From assembly GCF_033473495.1 (NCBI RefSeq), contig NC_088943.1, positions 1,530,001 to 1,594,000 on the forward strand: 64,000 nt of DNA, in the 5' to 3' direction. The position numbers and the translations under genes are program-made. How positions within the stretch are numbered: the stretch's first letter is position 1; every line of letters begins with the position of its first letter. Source of the DNA: Cercospora beticola (Eukaryota; Ascomycota; Dothideomycetes; Mycosphaerellales; Mycosphaerellaceae). Below are positions 1-10,261 of this stretch, in pieces. The notes under the pieces are model-generated. The model made no database searches and was not told the origin of the DNA. It saw only the letters and a list, made by a program, of their open reading frames with translations.

Positions 1-525
1 GTCTGCCAGCTGTTCCTCGTAGAAAGTGTTGGCGGCAGCTAGGAGGAAATCGATCAAAAGGTACGCATCGATCCAAGCCTGTCTTGTCATGCTCTCGTCC
101 GTGGAGTCGTACTCGTCGTCAAAGAAACGAAAGTCGTGGATGTGTTGCAGTTCGGCCTGCTCATCCTCTGGAGTGTCCATGTCTCCCATCTCGTCGAGGT
201 CAAGCAGATATATTACTTCATCTCCCTCGCCATTTGGGGCGAATCTTCGGACCGTAGCGTTAATTCCAAAGGTTGGGGGCGCAAGCGGTCCCTCAACATT
301 GTTGGGATCATTTTCACTCATGTAGGCCACACGACAGGTCGGACAATTCGAGCCATATTCGAACCAGCTCAGGACACACTTCCGGCAGTACAGAACGCGA
401 CATTCGCAGCCGCTCGTCAACACCGGGTTGGTAGCTTCGTCGTAGCAGATTGCACAGATGGTGCCTGCTTCCGTAATTTGTGGCACCAGGCCAGGGCTTG
501 CAAGGAACTCGTCTCGTGTAGGCAT
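1..525 (-). CDS. RING-finger protein, truncated by the left window edge
   Basis: Reading down from an ATG at 525, the frame stays open to base 1, giving 175 residues with the C-terminus outside the window. The protein starts MPTRDEFLASPGL. At about residues 24-65 it has a RING-like cysteine series: CAIC, then CECRVLYCRKC, then CPTC. This is expected to bind two zinc ions and recruit an E2 ubiquitin-conjugating enzyme, so an E3 ligase role is likely but not shown. An acidic stretch (DLDEMGDMDTPEDEQ) and a hydrophobic helical part (WIDAYLLIDFLLAA) follow. It is transcribed away from a paralogue starting at 1432 that shares the MPTRDE start, the C-x-C-R-V-x-Y-C core and the IxAYLxID helix. Substrate and pathway are unknown. 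Confidence 0.8.
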   Translation of the reverse strand, partial: MPTRDEFLASPGLVPQITEAGTICAICYDEATNPVLTSGCECRVLYCRKCVLSWFEYGSNCPTCRVAYMSENDPNNVEGPLAPPTFGINATVRRFAPNGEGDEVIYLLDLDEMGDMDTPEDEQAELQHIHDFRFFDDEYDSTDESMTRQAWIDAYLLIDFLLAAANTFYEEQLAD

Positions 526-1431
526 CTTGTACTTGGTTCTTCTCTGTGTTTGGGTTTGAAGAGAAACCTGGATCGAGATGGTGATCTGGTGCTACTCTTA
601 TACTCGAGGGAGGAAGATGCAAAGACAAAGACATTGTCCTGGTTTTGGCAGTTTCCTTCGGTGTAGTGATTCGGCCAGTAGACAAAGGCTTTGAAGCCAA
701 TAGACAACGTCCATATCGTATCAGTACGTCTAGCTCTTTGAGTGAAAGTAACTCGATGCAGGGAGTGAACAGACACGTGGAGTGCCCAAAAGTCGAGAAG
801 TGTCGCCCAATATGTTTCTCATAGTGTATAGCGCCGCAAAGACTTGTGTAATCGTGCGTATAAAAATTGAATGGTGCATACCAATGCATTGATTGTTGTA
901 GGTCTTGTAGACGTGAACGATCGAAGAACGAAAGCGTAAAAAGAGTGCCCTGACAATATATTCAGGAGGAAACAAAGAGCGATCATGGTTTGGAGTATAG
1001 CCCCTGTCTGAATTGCTCGACGCCTCAGTGTCTGAGATTCATCTCCCAAGAGACAGACCTGTAGCTGCCGCACGTCGGTATTCCAAGGCAGTAGCGTTTG
1101 TACTTGCTGCCCGTGCTTCGCAAGAGGAACCAGACTACTTCCAAGGAAAGAACGACACTGCCATCACCATCATCAGTAAGAGTGACGAGCAGGAGTACGC
1201 ACCTGACTTGAGAATTAGTTTGAGATCTTCACACGTCGATATGGTATTCACTCCGTGCCTGTTCACCTGGCTTGCACTCAAGGTATCTTAGCAGCGACTC
1301 AAAGCAAAAATGTTCTTTCTCACCACAACCTTTCCCCCAAAGATAGAAGATCTCCGAATCGCAACAACACATCGCTATCACAATCCTTCTCAAGACCACG
1401 CACGACCATCACGACAGACAGCACCACAAAC
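526..1431. promoter_or_regulatory. Shared upstream region of the divergent RING pair
   Basis: This 906-bp interval lies between the start codons of two divergent RING paralogues and must hold both 5' leaders and promoters. I see no gene in it. Short open frames here overlap each other on both strands and look like chance. The last 150 bases before 1432 are rich in CA and AC, as is common in fungal 5' leaders. Confidence 0.4.
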
Positions 1432-2358
1432 ATGCCAACACGCGACGAACTATTTGCTGGCTTCGTGCCACTACACACAGCAGTCCGAGAGTGTATGATC
1501 TGCCAGCAGGAACCTCCAATTAACCCTGTAACAACACAGTTCTGTCGATGTCGCGTGGTATACTGCAGCGACTGCCTTCTCCGCTGGTTCGAGAGATCGA
1601 ATAAATGTTGCACTTGTCCTACTGTGTACTACGTCAAAGAGAGTGACAGTGAAGACAGTGCCAGTGGAGAAAGTGACAGTGAAGTCAGCGAGAACGAAGA
1701 TAGCGAGGACGAAGATGGCGAGAACGAAGACCAAGAAGACCAAGAAGACCAAGAAGACGAAGATCCAGCAGAGAACGGACCAGGACCTTTCGAACTCCCA
1801 GTGACGATCAAAGAAATCCCCCGCCCGAGTGGTGGACCCCCATTCAAATTGTACCTCCTCAACTCCATAACAGGCGCAGCGGAGCGCATTGAAGCTTTAG
1901 ATACTATCATCCGATTCCGCGCCTTCCCGGGAGCTCGTACGGGTGGAGTAAACGACCAAGCATCGCAGCCATCAGCCTCCATTGAAGCATACCTCATGAT
2001 TGACGCCTTCTTGCAAGACGCCATGATCATCTATGGCAGCGCCATCACTCAGATCCCCTGGAACGGCGAGGTAGGTTCCATCGAGAAGTTCATCAAATTG
2101 GTGACATCGCTTGGACAAGCCATCATTCAGCTCGATGGCTGTCGAGACATGACTTCTCTTGAGGTGGGCCGAGGGCTGTGCGAGGGTGCGTTGGCCGGCT
2201 TGAGGTCTACTTGTCCGGGACTCGCAGAGACGTACGAGAGATATCTGGAGCAGGACATGCCGTTTGCAGATTGGGACTTGGTGGGGCGGTATTTGCCACA
2301 CTTGGCCAAGAGAATGGCGAAAGTGGCGGAGCGGATCCATTTGTTTCGACAGATGTAA
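1432..2358 (+). CDS. RING-finger protein with acidic linker, paralogue of the gene at 1-525
   Basis: A single exon of 308 residues. The frame is open upstream to 1255, but the ATG at 1432 gives MPTRDELFAGF, matching the start of the divergent neighbour, so I place the start there. A RING-like motif spans about residues 21-62 (CMIC, CRCRVVYCSDC, then CCTCP). A long Glu/Asp/Ser tract follows at about 68-115, made of imperfect EDQED repeats, then a globular C-terminal half of about 180 residues with no recognised motif. By family analogy it may be a ubiquitin E3 ligase. The shared architecture and head-to-head layout indicate a local duplication with inversion. Cysteine spacing differs from canonical C3HC4, so zinc binding is likely but ligase activity is unproven. 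Confidence 0.82.
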   Translation: MPTRDELFAGFVPLHTAVRECMICQQEPPINPVTTQFCRCRVVYCSDCLLRWFERSNKCCTCPTVYYVKESDSEDSASGESDSEVSENEDSEDEDGENEDQEDQEDQEDEDPAENGPGPFELPVTIKEIPRPSGGPPFKLYLLNSITGAAERIEALDTIIRFRAFPGARTGGVNDQASQPSASIEAYLMIDAFLQDAMIIYGSAITQIPWNGEVGSIEKFIKLVTSLGQAIIQLDGCRDMTSLEVGRGLCEGALAGLRSTCPGLAETYERYLEQDMPFADWDLVGRYLPHLAKRMAKVAERIHLFRQM

Positions 2359-2537
2359 TGGAGGTGATGTTGTTAGCGATGATGTGCAGAGATCGAGGTT
2401 GGCAGTCGGAGTGTATAACATAGGCTAGAGTACATATTTTGTCGAATCGGATCCCGCAACGCTCGGGCTCCGGTGATGGACAATGCATGGCCATGGAAAC
2501 GAAGCAGAGTGGTAATTTTGAAGTCTGTAGAACATGT

Positions 2538-4213
2538 CTAGAATCTGCTGATATCCCGACCAAAGATCCAGTTGATTGACCAGTAAATGGGGATCAGGAT
2601 TTTGTTTCGCCAGCTCACAGTTTTGGTCAAATATGCACCTCGCCAAATGAGCCAGGCGATGCGGCCTGAGATGTTTGCTCCGTTGCCCTCCAGAATGGCT
2701 TTTTGTGATCCAAGATAGGCCATTACACCCAAGTTTTCTGCGTCAAGTGTTAGCCCACATCATCCTCATTCGTACATGTGTCGCTTACTGTAAGTGAACT
2801 CCTGCGACTCGATGTCGCCCTTATTCAGACGTTTTGCTAGCCAATTAGCCTTTTGTGAGGCTACCTGAGCTGTAGCCGGATATGCTGTGCCCTCGAGAAT
2901 GGCACAATCTCCCAATGCGTACACGTCCTTGATCGGTTGTTCATTGGGATCTTTGGCTTGCAGTCGGCCATTCGTGACGATGCCGCCGTTGCGCTCGTGC
3001 TTCTGCACTTTGTCTTTTAGACCATGCTCGACAAAGGGATTCACTGCCAAAAGTAGTCAGTAGGAGGTAAAAAGATGTCTAAGACAGGTCTTTCGCAAGT
3101 TGGAGGTGCCTTCTAGCGACTACACTTACTCATTAGCCCTGTTGACCAAACGCACATCCCGACTGGAATCTCGCCTTCTTCCTTGATCTTCAATGTGTAT
3201 AGCGACGAGCCGTCTTTGACTCCGGATGAGGCTTGCATCTCTTTTGGCAAACCTCGCCGTAGTTCTTCAATGTGATGACTTGTCTTGATGCTTATTCCTT
3301 GCCGTGAGAAAGTCTTCATGGCGTATTTCCCAAGTGTTTCGTCGAACATGCTCAGCACCTTGTCCGCGACATCGTAGACCGTGATGTTGACGTATTTGAT
3401 GAGCTCTGGGTATAATCGCTTCATGTCTTCGTGTACCATGTCGTACAACTCGGCACTCCACTCGATACCAGTCGGTCCTCCGCCGACCACCGCAAAGTTC
3501 AGGTAGACGCGCTTCATCTCTTCGCTCACTGTGGGCAGCGCAGCCATCTCGAAGCAGGATAGGAGATGGTTTCGTATTCTCCTTGCGTCCCCAACATCCT
3601 TGAGGAAGTAAGCATTCTCTTTCACACCTGGAGTGTTGAATGTCTGAGCGTAGCACCCCACGGTGATGACCAGTTTATCGTATGCAAGATCGAATACCTC
3701 TCCCTTCTTTTTCTCAACAGCTTTCACCTGATCTCTCTGCTTTTCCGACATTGTCTCATAGCGGCTTTCCGTCAATGCCTTTGAGGCGACCGAGTCCTCA
3801 ACAGCCTCTTCCAAAGACAATGTTTTGTTCTTGAAATCGACCTGATCTGCCCAGGCTTGGAAGAAGCCAGCACCATATTTGCGTGCTCGGAAAGCTCGAT
3901 TCGGTTCGATGGTCGTTCGGAATTCTAGTGTCCCCACGGAGGTCCCCGCCAGTAGAGGTGTGAAGACGAAATATGAGCGCGGTGACACCAGAACGATCTG
4001 GTATTTCCGAGGATCCAATGCTCTCGACAGCGTGAAGCCGCCCCATCCCGAGCCCAAGATTACGACTCTTTCTCGGCCATCGCGCTGCTCGTCCAGCTGT
4101 TGTGTCGAGAGATGGCGGGCTTGTGCAGCTTTCCTGGAGCTGAGTGATAATGTGCCGGAGCGGACAGTAGGTGAAGTCAGACTGGCCAATGCCCGCCGCT
4201 GAACGCACAGCAT
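2538..4213 (-). CDS. Type II (alternative, rotenone-insensitive) NADH:ubiquinone oxidoreductase
   Basis: Three exons on the minus strand, 3130-4213, 2789-3043 and 2538-2737, with GTAAGT and GTAAGC donors; lengths close to 512 residues, the size of yeast Ndi1. The N-terminus (MLCVQRRALASL, with many Arg and Ser) looks like a mitochondrial presequence. VVILGSGWGGFTLSRALD at about residue 50 is the FAD Rossmann motif, VVGGGPTGIEWSAEL at about 225 is the NADH motif, and YALGDCA in exon 2 is the second FAD contact. The C-terminus ends in the usual amphipathic membrane-binding segment (WSINWIFGRDISRF). It transfers electrons from NADH to ubiquinone without pumping protons. There is no EF-hand insert. 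Matrix-facing (NDI) or external (NDE) placement cannot be decided from sequence. The start is the first ATG; an in-frame TTG at 4222 is not used. Confidence 0.92.
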
Positions 4214-4931
4214 TGCTGTCAAGGAAATTGTTGTCTGTCACCTACCTGTATCCGACTATCCTTTCGAGGACGATGGTCATTTCTACAAAAGCGCCCTCCC
4301 CATTGCATCACCTCCGCGCTCGCCGTAGATCTGTTTATGCACGAGCTGCTCTGACGTCGGCTGTGAGTCGGAAGGAGTCGGCTTCCGCTGCGATCCGATC
4401 AGCGGGAGGCGTTGGAAGAAGTGGATTTGTGCAAACTGGCTGCCAGTGCACGCTGCTGTTCCACGCCGTCTTCGACGTTGGATCAACATGTTGATGTCGG
4501 CGACAGAGAGTAACGTGGTCTGCCGACACCGCAGCAGTATTTCATCCTCGACGCGTAGCTTCCACGCAGCTCGTCAACCTGGTGGGGCAGCCGCGAGGAC
4601 AGTTCAAAGACCGAAGCACGCTTCGCCGTCGGCCGAGCGCTGTCGGAGCTGACATGTCGCCCATCCAGCAGGCCAATTCGTAACTAGTTGCCATTGGAAA
4701 ACCTCCCGGCTCGATTCCACCATGTCAGAAAGCAGCGTAGCTCTCGCCTCATGTGCGCCGAATCCGATTGCCGGGTTAACTCTCAAGCGGTCGAGCTGAC
4801 TGCCGAATATTCGACATCACGGCAGTCATATAAGAGCTTTCCCCATGTCGACCCGTTTCTTTGAGTCGTCTACTTTGCATTGATCCAGCTGACTATCCAC
4901 ATACAATACACAGCGACCATATACAGCCAAA
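4214..4931. other. Intergenic region between divergent NADH dehydrogenase and monooxygenase genes
   Basis: 718 bp carrying the two promoters. I see no credible gene. A TATA-like element about 100 bp before the monooxygenase start is listed separately. Confidence 0.35.
4829..4834 (+). promoter_or_regulatory. TATA-like element upstream of the FAD monooxygenase
   Basis: TATAAG lies 98 bp before the ATG at 4932, followed by a pyrimidine-rich leader. Position and sequence fit a core promoter, but the motif is short and could be chance. Confidence 0.3.
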
Positions 4932-6314
4932 ATGGCGCCAATAGACGTGCTCGACATGCACATCGTGATCCTCGGTGCAGGTACGATGCTTGTCGACCCG
5001 GACTTGGTAATCCTGAGCTGACAGCCTTCAGGCATGGGCGGCCTTGCCACAGCACTAGCATGCGCGAAGAAAGGCTTCAAAAATATCGATGTTTACGAAA
5101 CAGCGTCAAACCTAGGATTCGTGGGAGCTGGCATTCAGCTTGCACCGAACATGGCACGAATTCTGGACCGGCTAGGCGTCTGGGCCGATATCGAAAAGGA
5201 AGCCGTAGACCTCAAGGAGACCAGCATAAGACAAGGCTCAACAGACAGCGAACTTGGCCATGTGGACCTCGAGTACGTCCGCGATACGTACAAGTATCCT
5301 CACATGGTCGGCCACCGCTCGTCACTAGCAGGATCAATGTACGAAGGCTGCAAGAAGGAGTCCGCAATCAGATTCCACTTCCGAACACAGGCAAGCGAGA
5401 TCAAGGCTTGGGGTCCGAGGCCTTCATTTTTAGCAACTCCGAGAGATGGTCAGCCATTCGAAGTGGAATGTGATGTGCTATTGGCAGCAGATGGTGTGAA
5501 GTCGGTGGTCAGAGATCAGATGCTCCGATTAAACAAAATCGATGCCAAGATCATTGACACTGGACAAGCTGCTTACCGCATTATGCTTACCCGAGAGCAA
5601 ATGAAAGACGACCCTGAATTGCTGGAGCTGATCGATTCCGAGGCCGTGACAAGGTGGATCGGAGAGAAACGACATATTATTGCATACCCTGTATCCGGCA
5701 ACCAGATCTATAACCTCAGCACTGTACAGCCTGATACGAACTTTGCTGCTGCACCGAGTGCGACATACACAACGAAGGGCAGCAAACCAGAAATGATGAG
5801 AGTATTTGACGATTTCTGCCCGAAAGTGAAGCGCATGCTGGATATGGTACCAGATGGAGAAGTCTGCGAGTGGAAGCTGAGAGTACACGAGCCACTCCCG
5901 ACATGGGTGCAAGACCAGACTGCATTAATCGGCGATGCGTGCCACCCAACACTACCACATCTGGCACAAGGCGCCGCGCAAGCAATTGAGGATGGCGCTG
6001 TCCTGTCTGTTGTTCTGTCAAAATTGCCTGAGGTGACACCGCAAGCGATCAACAAAGCACTGAAGGTCTATGAAGAAGTGCGAAGGGAGCGGGCGTATCA
6101 ACTTGTTGAGCTTGCAGCAGCGAGTGGAAGGGCTCTGCATCTGGGAGACGGAGCAGCTAAGGAACAACGAGACAAGCAATTCGCCGCATTGAAGTCTGGG
6201 AAGGGCCCTGTGCCGGATAAGTGGGCAGACGCGGACGTGCAGAGAAACATATATGGACAGGATGTGATGAAGATTGCAGAAGATGAGTTTGATAGCATAT
6301 ACGCACGCGTGTAA
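4932..6314 (+). CDS. FAD-dependent aromatic monooxygenase, salicylate-hydroxylase type
   Basis: Two exons, 4932-4980 and 5032-6314, separated by a 51-nt GT-AG intron that splits the glycine-rich loop; 443 residues. The joined N-terminus reads HIVILGAGMGGLATALA, a GxGxxG FAD-binding fold. LLAADGVKSVVRD is the DG motif, and ALIGDACHPTLPHLAQGA with AIEDGA is the GD motif near residues 315-340. Together these define class A flavoprotein hydroxylases, which use NAD(P)H and O2 to hydroxylate phenolic rings, for example salicylate or 6-hydroxynicotinate. The substrate cannot be read from sequence. It has no obvious membrane or targeting segment. The neighbours (respiratory enzyme, methyltransferase) do not form an evident cluster. 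Confidence 0.9.
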
Positions 6315-6836
6315 TGGAATATGTAGCTGCAAAGAAGGTCTTAAACAGTCAAGCGGACCAGGAACACTGCGTTTGAACTGTTCCAAGGATGTACATTCCC
6401 TCGAAATATGAGAGCCTCACGTTGCCACGCAATGTTCGCATTTCCTGTAGCATAGCCGTGCAGCGTGAGGGAGACGCTTCACAATACCTCCTACTCCATT
6501 GGCCGATATCGGCCGACTGTATAACACTGCAAGAGTGCAGTCTAAATTTAGAAAGAGTGCTGGACTGCATCGTCACTTCACACGCGTTCGTTGCCTCTTT
6601 CGCATGGTGTGCAGCGAAGACGACCACTCATAGGCCTGGATGATTCTATTCTAAATATCTGAGTGCCTGACTCATTGGAAGGGCGTACAACCAGCGACCA
6701 CGAAAGCGGCAAGATCGACCTGCAGCAAGCTATAGCACATTCGCATAAAAGAGTACAGAAGTTACACGTTTGAACCTCACATTATCCAACTACAATACGA
6801 ATCCGACCACCACAATTTACAAAAGAATCAACCAAA
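6315..6836. other. Intergenic region, no gene seen
   Basis: 522 bp between two plus-strand genes, holding the 3' end of the monooxygenase and the methyltransferase promoter. Open frames on both strands (for example 6349-6627 minus) look like chance. Confidence 0.35.
6744..6751 (+). promoter_or_regulatory. TATA-like element upstream of the methyltransferase
   Basis: CATAAAAG lies about 90 bp before the ATG at 6837, in front of an A/C-rich leader. This is typical spacing for a fungal core promoter. Evidence is motif and distance only. Confidence 0.3.
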
Positions 6837-8002
6837 ATGACCTCCTCTCAACAACCCACCCAAAACAAATACATCCCCGGCCACAAACCCACCCACATCC
6901 AAAACCACACCTGGCGAACCGCCGAAAACTCCTGCGCCTACCTCCTCCCAACTCTCCAGCAAAAAGTCCAAGAAACTCCCAACCTCAAAGCCCTCGACTG
7001 CGGCTGTGGTCCAGGTACAATCTCCGCCTCTCTAGCCTCCTACTTCCCACAAGGCCACATCATCGCCACAGACCTCTCCCCAGACGTCGTAACTCAAGCC
7101 TCCACTCACGCCAAAAATGTCGGAATCAATAATATGTCTACTCAAGTCGCTTCGATTTTCGAACTTCCGTTTGGAGATAATGAATTTGATCTCGTACATG
7201 CTCAGCAGATTTTATGTCATTTGAGTGAGCCGCTGCGTGCAGTAAAGGAGATGTTGAGAGTTTGTAAGCCTGGGGGGATTGTGGCTTTAAGGGAGTGTGA
7301 TATGAGGATGTGGTGTTTGTATCCGGAGACGGAGGGGATGAAGGATCTTCATAAGGCGATTATGAAGACTTTTGAGACGAGTGGAGGGAGTGTGGATATG
7401 GGGCCGAGGTTGGTGAATTTGGCACTGCAGGCTGGGGTGAAGAGGGATGATGTGAAGGTGAGTGGAGTGTTTGATTCCCTTTCTCGTGTGATTTTCGAAT
7501 TCCATGACATGATGTTTCGTGTTCAAGTCCCTCTGAGCTCCAATCGGTTGCGTATGGTTGCATGTTCATCATCATTGCGCAATGCTTCCATTTGTGTGCG
7601 ACATCATCTCGTTTGGCGGGCTCTGCGATGCATGTCAAGTACTGATTTACTCGTTCCCTGCCTGGACGAAACTATCCATTCATGTCATTGCTTGCATTTT
7701 TCCACCCACTGCATCTTGATTGTTTGCCCACAACATCTGCTCAGCTCGCACCACTAACCACAAACTACCAGGCTTCAATGGGAACATGGTGCTACAGCAC
7801 CCGTGACGAGCGGCAAGTATGGATGAGCACCTTCGCCTACCGACTCCGAGAAGGTGGAATGCGGAAAGAAATCCTCGAAAAGAAGCTAGGCTGGACTGCT
7901 GAGCAACTAGACGCCATGGCAGATGATTGTGAAAAGTTCATCGAGGCAGAAGACGGATGCTTCGGCGTGATGCATGGAGAATTGATAATCACAAAGGCAT
8001 GA
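6837..8002 (+). CDS. Class I SAM-dependent methyltransferase (UbiE/COQ5-like)
   Basis: Two exons, 6837-7457 and 7772-8002, give 283 residues. The donor is GTGAGT and the acceptor CTACCAG; phases close, and exon 2 begins ASMGTWCYSTRDERQ, as expected for this family. Motif I is LDCGCGPGTISASLA (about residue 52), followed by the acidic loop ATDLSPDVV and the post-motif PFGDNEFDLVHAQQILCHL, all for binding S-adenosylmethionine. The substrate is unknown; fungal relatives are often described only as UbiE family proteins. The intron is 314 nt, long for this genome, and could hide a missed micro-exon. Composition is striking: the first 300 nt are very C-rich (31 C against 2 G in 6841-6900), while 7261-7320 is very G-rich (25 G against 3 C). 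Confidence 0.88.
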
Positions 8003-8252
8003 GCATGTGACGAGACCAAGACCAGGACACGAAGAAAGTAATGATAATAATGCGGAAATCCTGAAGTCTTTCAATGAAAAAGCTGCATACATCAGTGTCG
8101 TACAAGTTTCCATTCTAGCAGCCGATGATGAGACGCGGGTGTATTTTGGATTTGAACTCTTGTTACACGGGGAAACCACGCTAGAAAACATCTGTACATG
8201 CCAATCTCCATCCACCTGTCTCTCAAGTAGCTGTCCCCTTGACAAAATACAT

Positions 8253-9498
8253 CTATCGTCGGAAAACTGAACCGGGTTGCTTTGGTGCATTGGCTGGGGG
8301 TGGTGTATAAGCGATCTTACGGGTCTTGATCGTGGACCACTTGTATCTGGGAGTTCAATGTCAGCGTATGAATTTCGCACGTCAAGCACCTCCATCACGT
8401 ACCTCTTGACCCACACGCTCATGGCGAAAAGCACAGATCCAATGGCCATGACTTTCCAGCCCATGCGCTTGCGCTCGTCCATCTCTGGCTCAGCAGCCCA
8501 GTTCAGGAACTCGACAACGTCCTTGGCCATTTGAGAAGTAGTCGCAGGAGTGCCATCCTCATACTCAACGAGACCGTCGTAGAGGACACGGGCCATGGCA
8601 ATACCGGTACCTGGGAAGTATGGGTTGAAGTTCAAGCCGGCCTGCACGACAGCACCAGCCGGTGGCTCTTCAGGGTATCCAGTAAGAAGAGAGAAGATGT
8701 AGTTGCAGCCGCCGTGTCGTCCCTTGACGATCAAGCTGAGATCCGGGGGCAGAGCACCGTTGTTCGCAGCACGACCAGCCTCATCGTTCTTGTATGGGGA
8801 CGGGATGTAATCGGACAACTTTCCAGGGCGCTTCTCGATCTCGCCCTCGTCGTTTGGCTCGCCATCATACTCGTTCTCCTCAGCCATTGCCTTGGCCTCA
8901 TCCACGGTCATGATGTTGCCAACGAGTGTTCGGTATGGGATACGGCTCAGGGAGTGGCATGAGGCGCATACTTCGCGGTAGACCTGGAATCCACGACGGA
9001 GAGCAGCGTGATCGAAGGTCTTGATCAGCTTCTCGTGCTCCCATGGGTACTGTGTGGCGTGGAGTCTGTTTCTCATCAGCGCGTGTCCCTACTTTCCACA
9101 GCCTCGGCGCTGTGTTTCTGGATCTCCTGCTACCCACCCTTCTTCAGCCGGAGTCATGGCGTGCGCGGAGCGGCCATATTGATAGTAGTACCAGGCTACA
9201 GATGTGGCGGCGAGGGCGCTCGAGGATGCGAGGAGGGCATTGTTGATCCAGAACTGGGAGCCGGCCGATTCGGAAGAGCTTTGCGAGGAGGCATTGCGCT
9301 GTGGAGGGGGCTCCGTTAGTTCTCATATGTACTGCATATGTTGCCGCTGTTCCCTGCCACCATGCTCTGTGCGCAGGAGCGGCCAATCGAGGTCGCTGGC
9401 GGCGTGGTGCGGACTCAACATACCGTGGCAGTCTTGGTGGCAGTCGTCTTGCCATTGCCGAGCGCGCGAGTCGCGCGTGCGGCAGTCCGGCTCAGCAT
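8253..9498 (-). CDS. CYT1: Cytochrome c1, heme protein of respiratory complex III
   Basis: Four exons on the minus strand: 9424-9498, 9138-9298, 8403-9065 and 8253-8346, closing to 330 residues. Exon 1 plus the start of exon 2 give a mitochondrial presequence (MLSRTAARATRALGNG), followed by a hydrophobic sorting segment (LLASSSALAATSVAWYYYQ). The mature protein starts near AMTPAEEGLHATQYPW. The heme is held by REVCASCHSLSR (CxxCH), with the axial methionine expected in YFPGTGIAMARVLYDG. The C-terminal anchor is in WKVMAIGSVLFAMSVWVKRY, and the short last exon gives the basic matrix tail KWSTIKTRKIAYTP. It passes electrons from the Rieske protein to cytochrome c at the inner membrane. It converges with the methyltransferase gene, with 250 bp between stop codons. 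Confidence 0.96.
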
Positions 9499-10261
9499 TG
9501 TGGATCGAGTGAAGGTCTCAGCGCTTGAGACGCTCTACACGATGGCGGAGTCGAGATGGAGGGCGGAGGCGGAGGCGTCGTTGTTTGCCGCTGTGGTGGT
9601 TCTTCTTCGACGAAGCTCCCAAACTTGTCGAGATTCGGAGGTTTCCGTGTCAGCGGATGGCACCTGCCCTCTGATTGGCCAACGGCCCAGACAGGCAAGC
9701 GCATCCTGGGCAAGCTGCACTTCGCTGACTTCACCACTTTCGACAGCTGCGTGTTGGGCCAGACTGCGGCGATCTACATAGGTGGCAGTCTCACATATCA
9801 ACTGAATGCTGTCCAATGGTCCACTTTGGCTTCAAATGTCTCGGTCTTTGCCGGAGCCTTCGAGTGAAGTGCACACGGCACAATTGACTGAAGTAGCTGG
9901 GAACCAATTCACATGCTACTTCACGTCATTCACGACTATCAATAAGTACCTAAACGTATTGCCCGAGAATGAGTGCGTTTCTGAATTCTCTATACCGCTC
10001 GAGCTTGAGCTTGACTAGCCTAAGAATCATTGGAGCTTCAGCTAACGGACAAGGTCCTGGTGTGCTGACTGCACCCACTAAGTCTCCGCGGGATATACGG
10101 CCATGTCCATGAAGCTGGTCCTTCCTCCTGGGGCCATTATCGTGAAGTTCTGAGTCGGATCAAGCTGACGAGCGGCGAACGCTTCAGCTAATCAGAAGCG
10201 GATCCTGTGAGCGATCAACCCTTCAACAACCCTCGCAACAAAACATCAAGACATCTTCAGT
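9499..10261. other. Intergenic region upstream of CYT1
   Basis: 763 bp with the CYT1 promoter and leader and the 3' flank of the next minus-strand gene. Several overlapping open frames occur at 9500-9870 on both strands, but none has recognisable protein features. Confidence 0.35.

Noticed and set aside
4211..4222. Earlier start for the NADH dehydrogenase at 4222
   Set aside because: The codon there is TTG on the minus strand; the first ATG is at 4213.
9338..9781. Plus-strand frames opposite the 5' end of CYT1
   Set aside because: Antisense to well-supported CYT1 exons 1 and 2 or in its promoter; no independent features.
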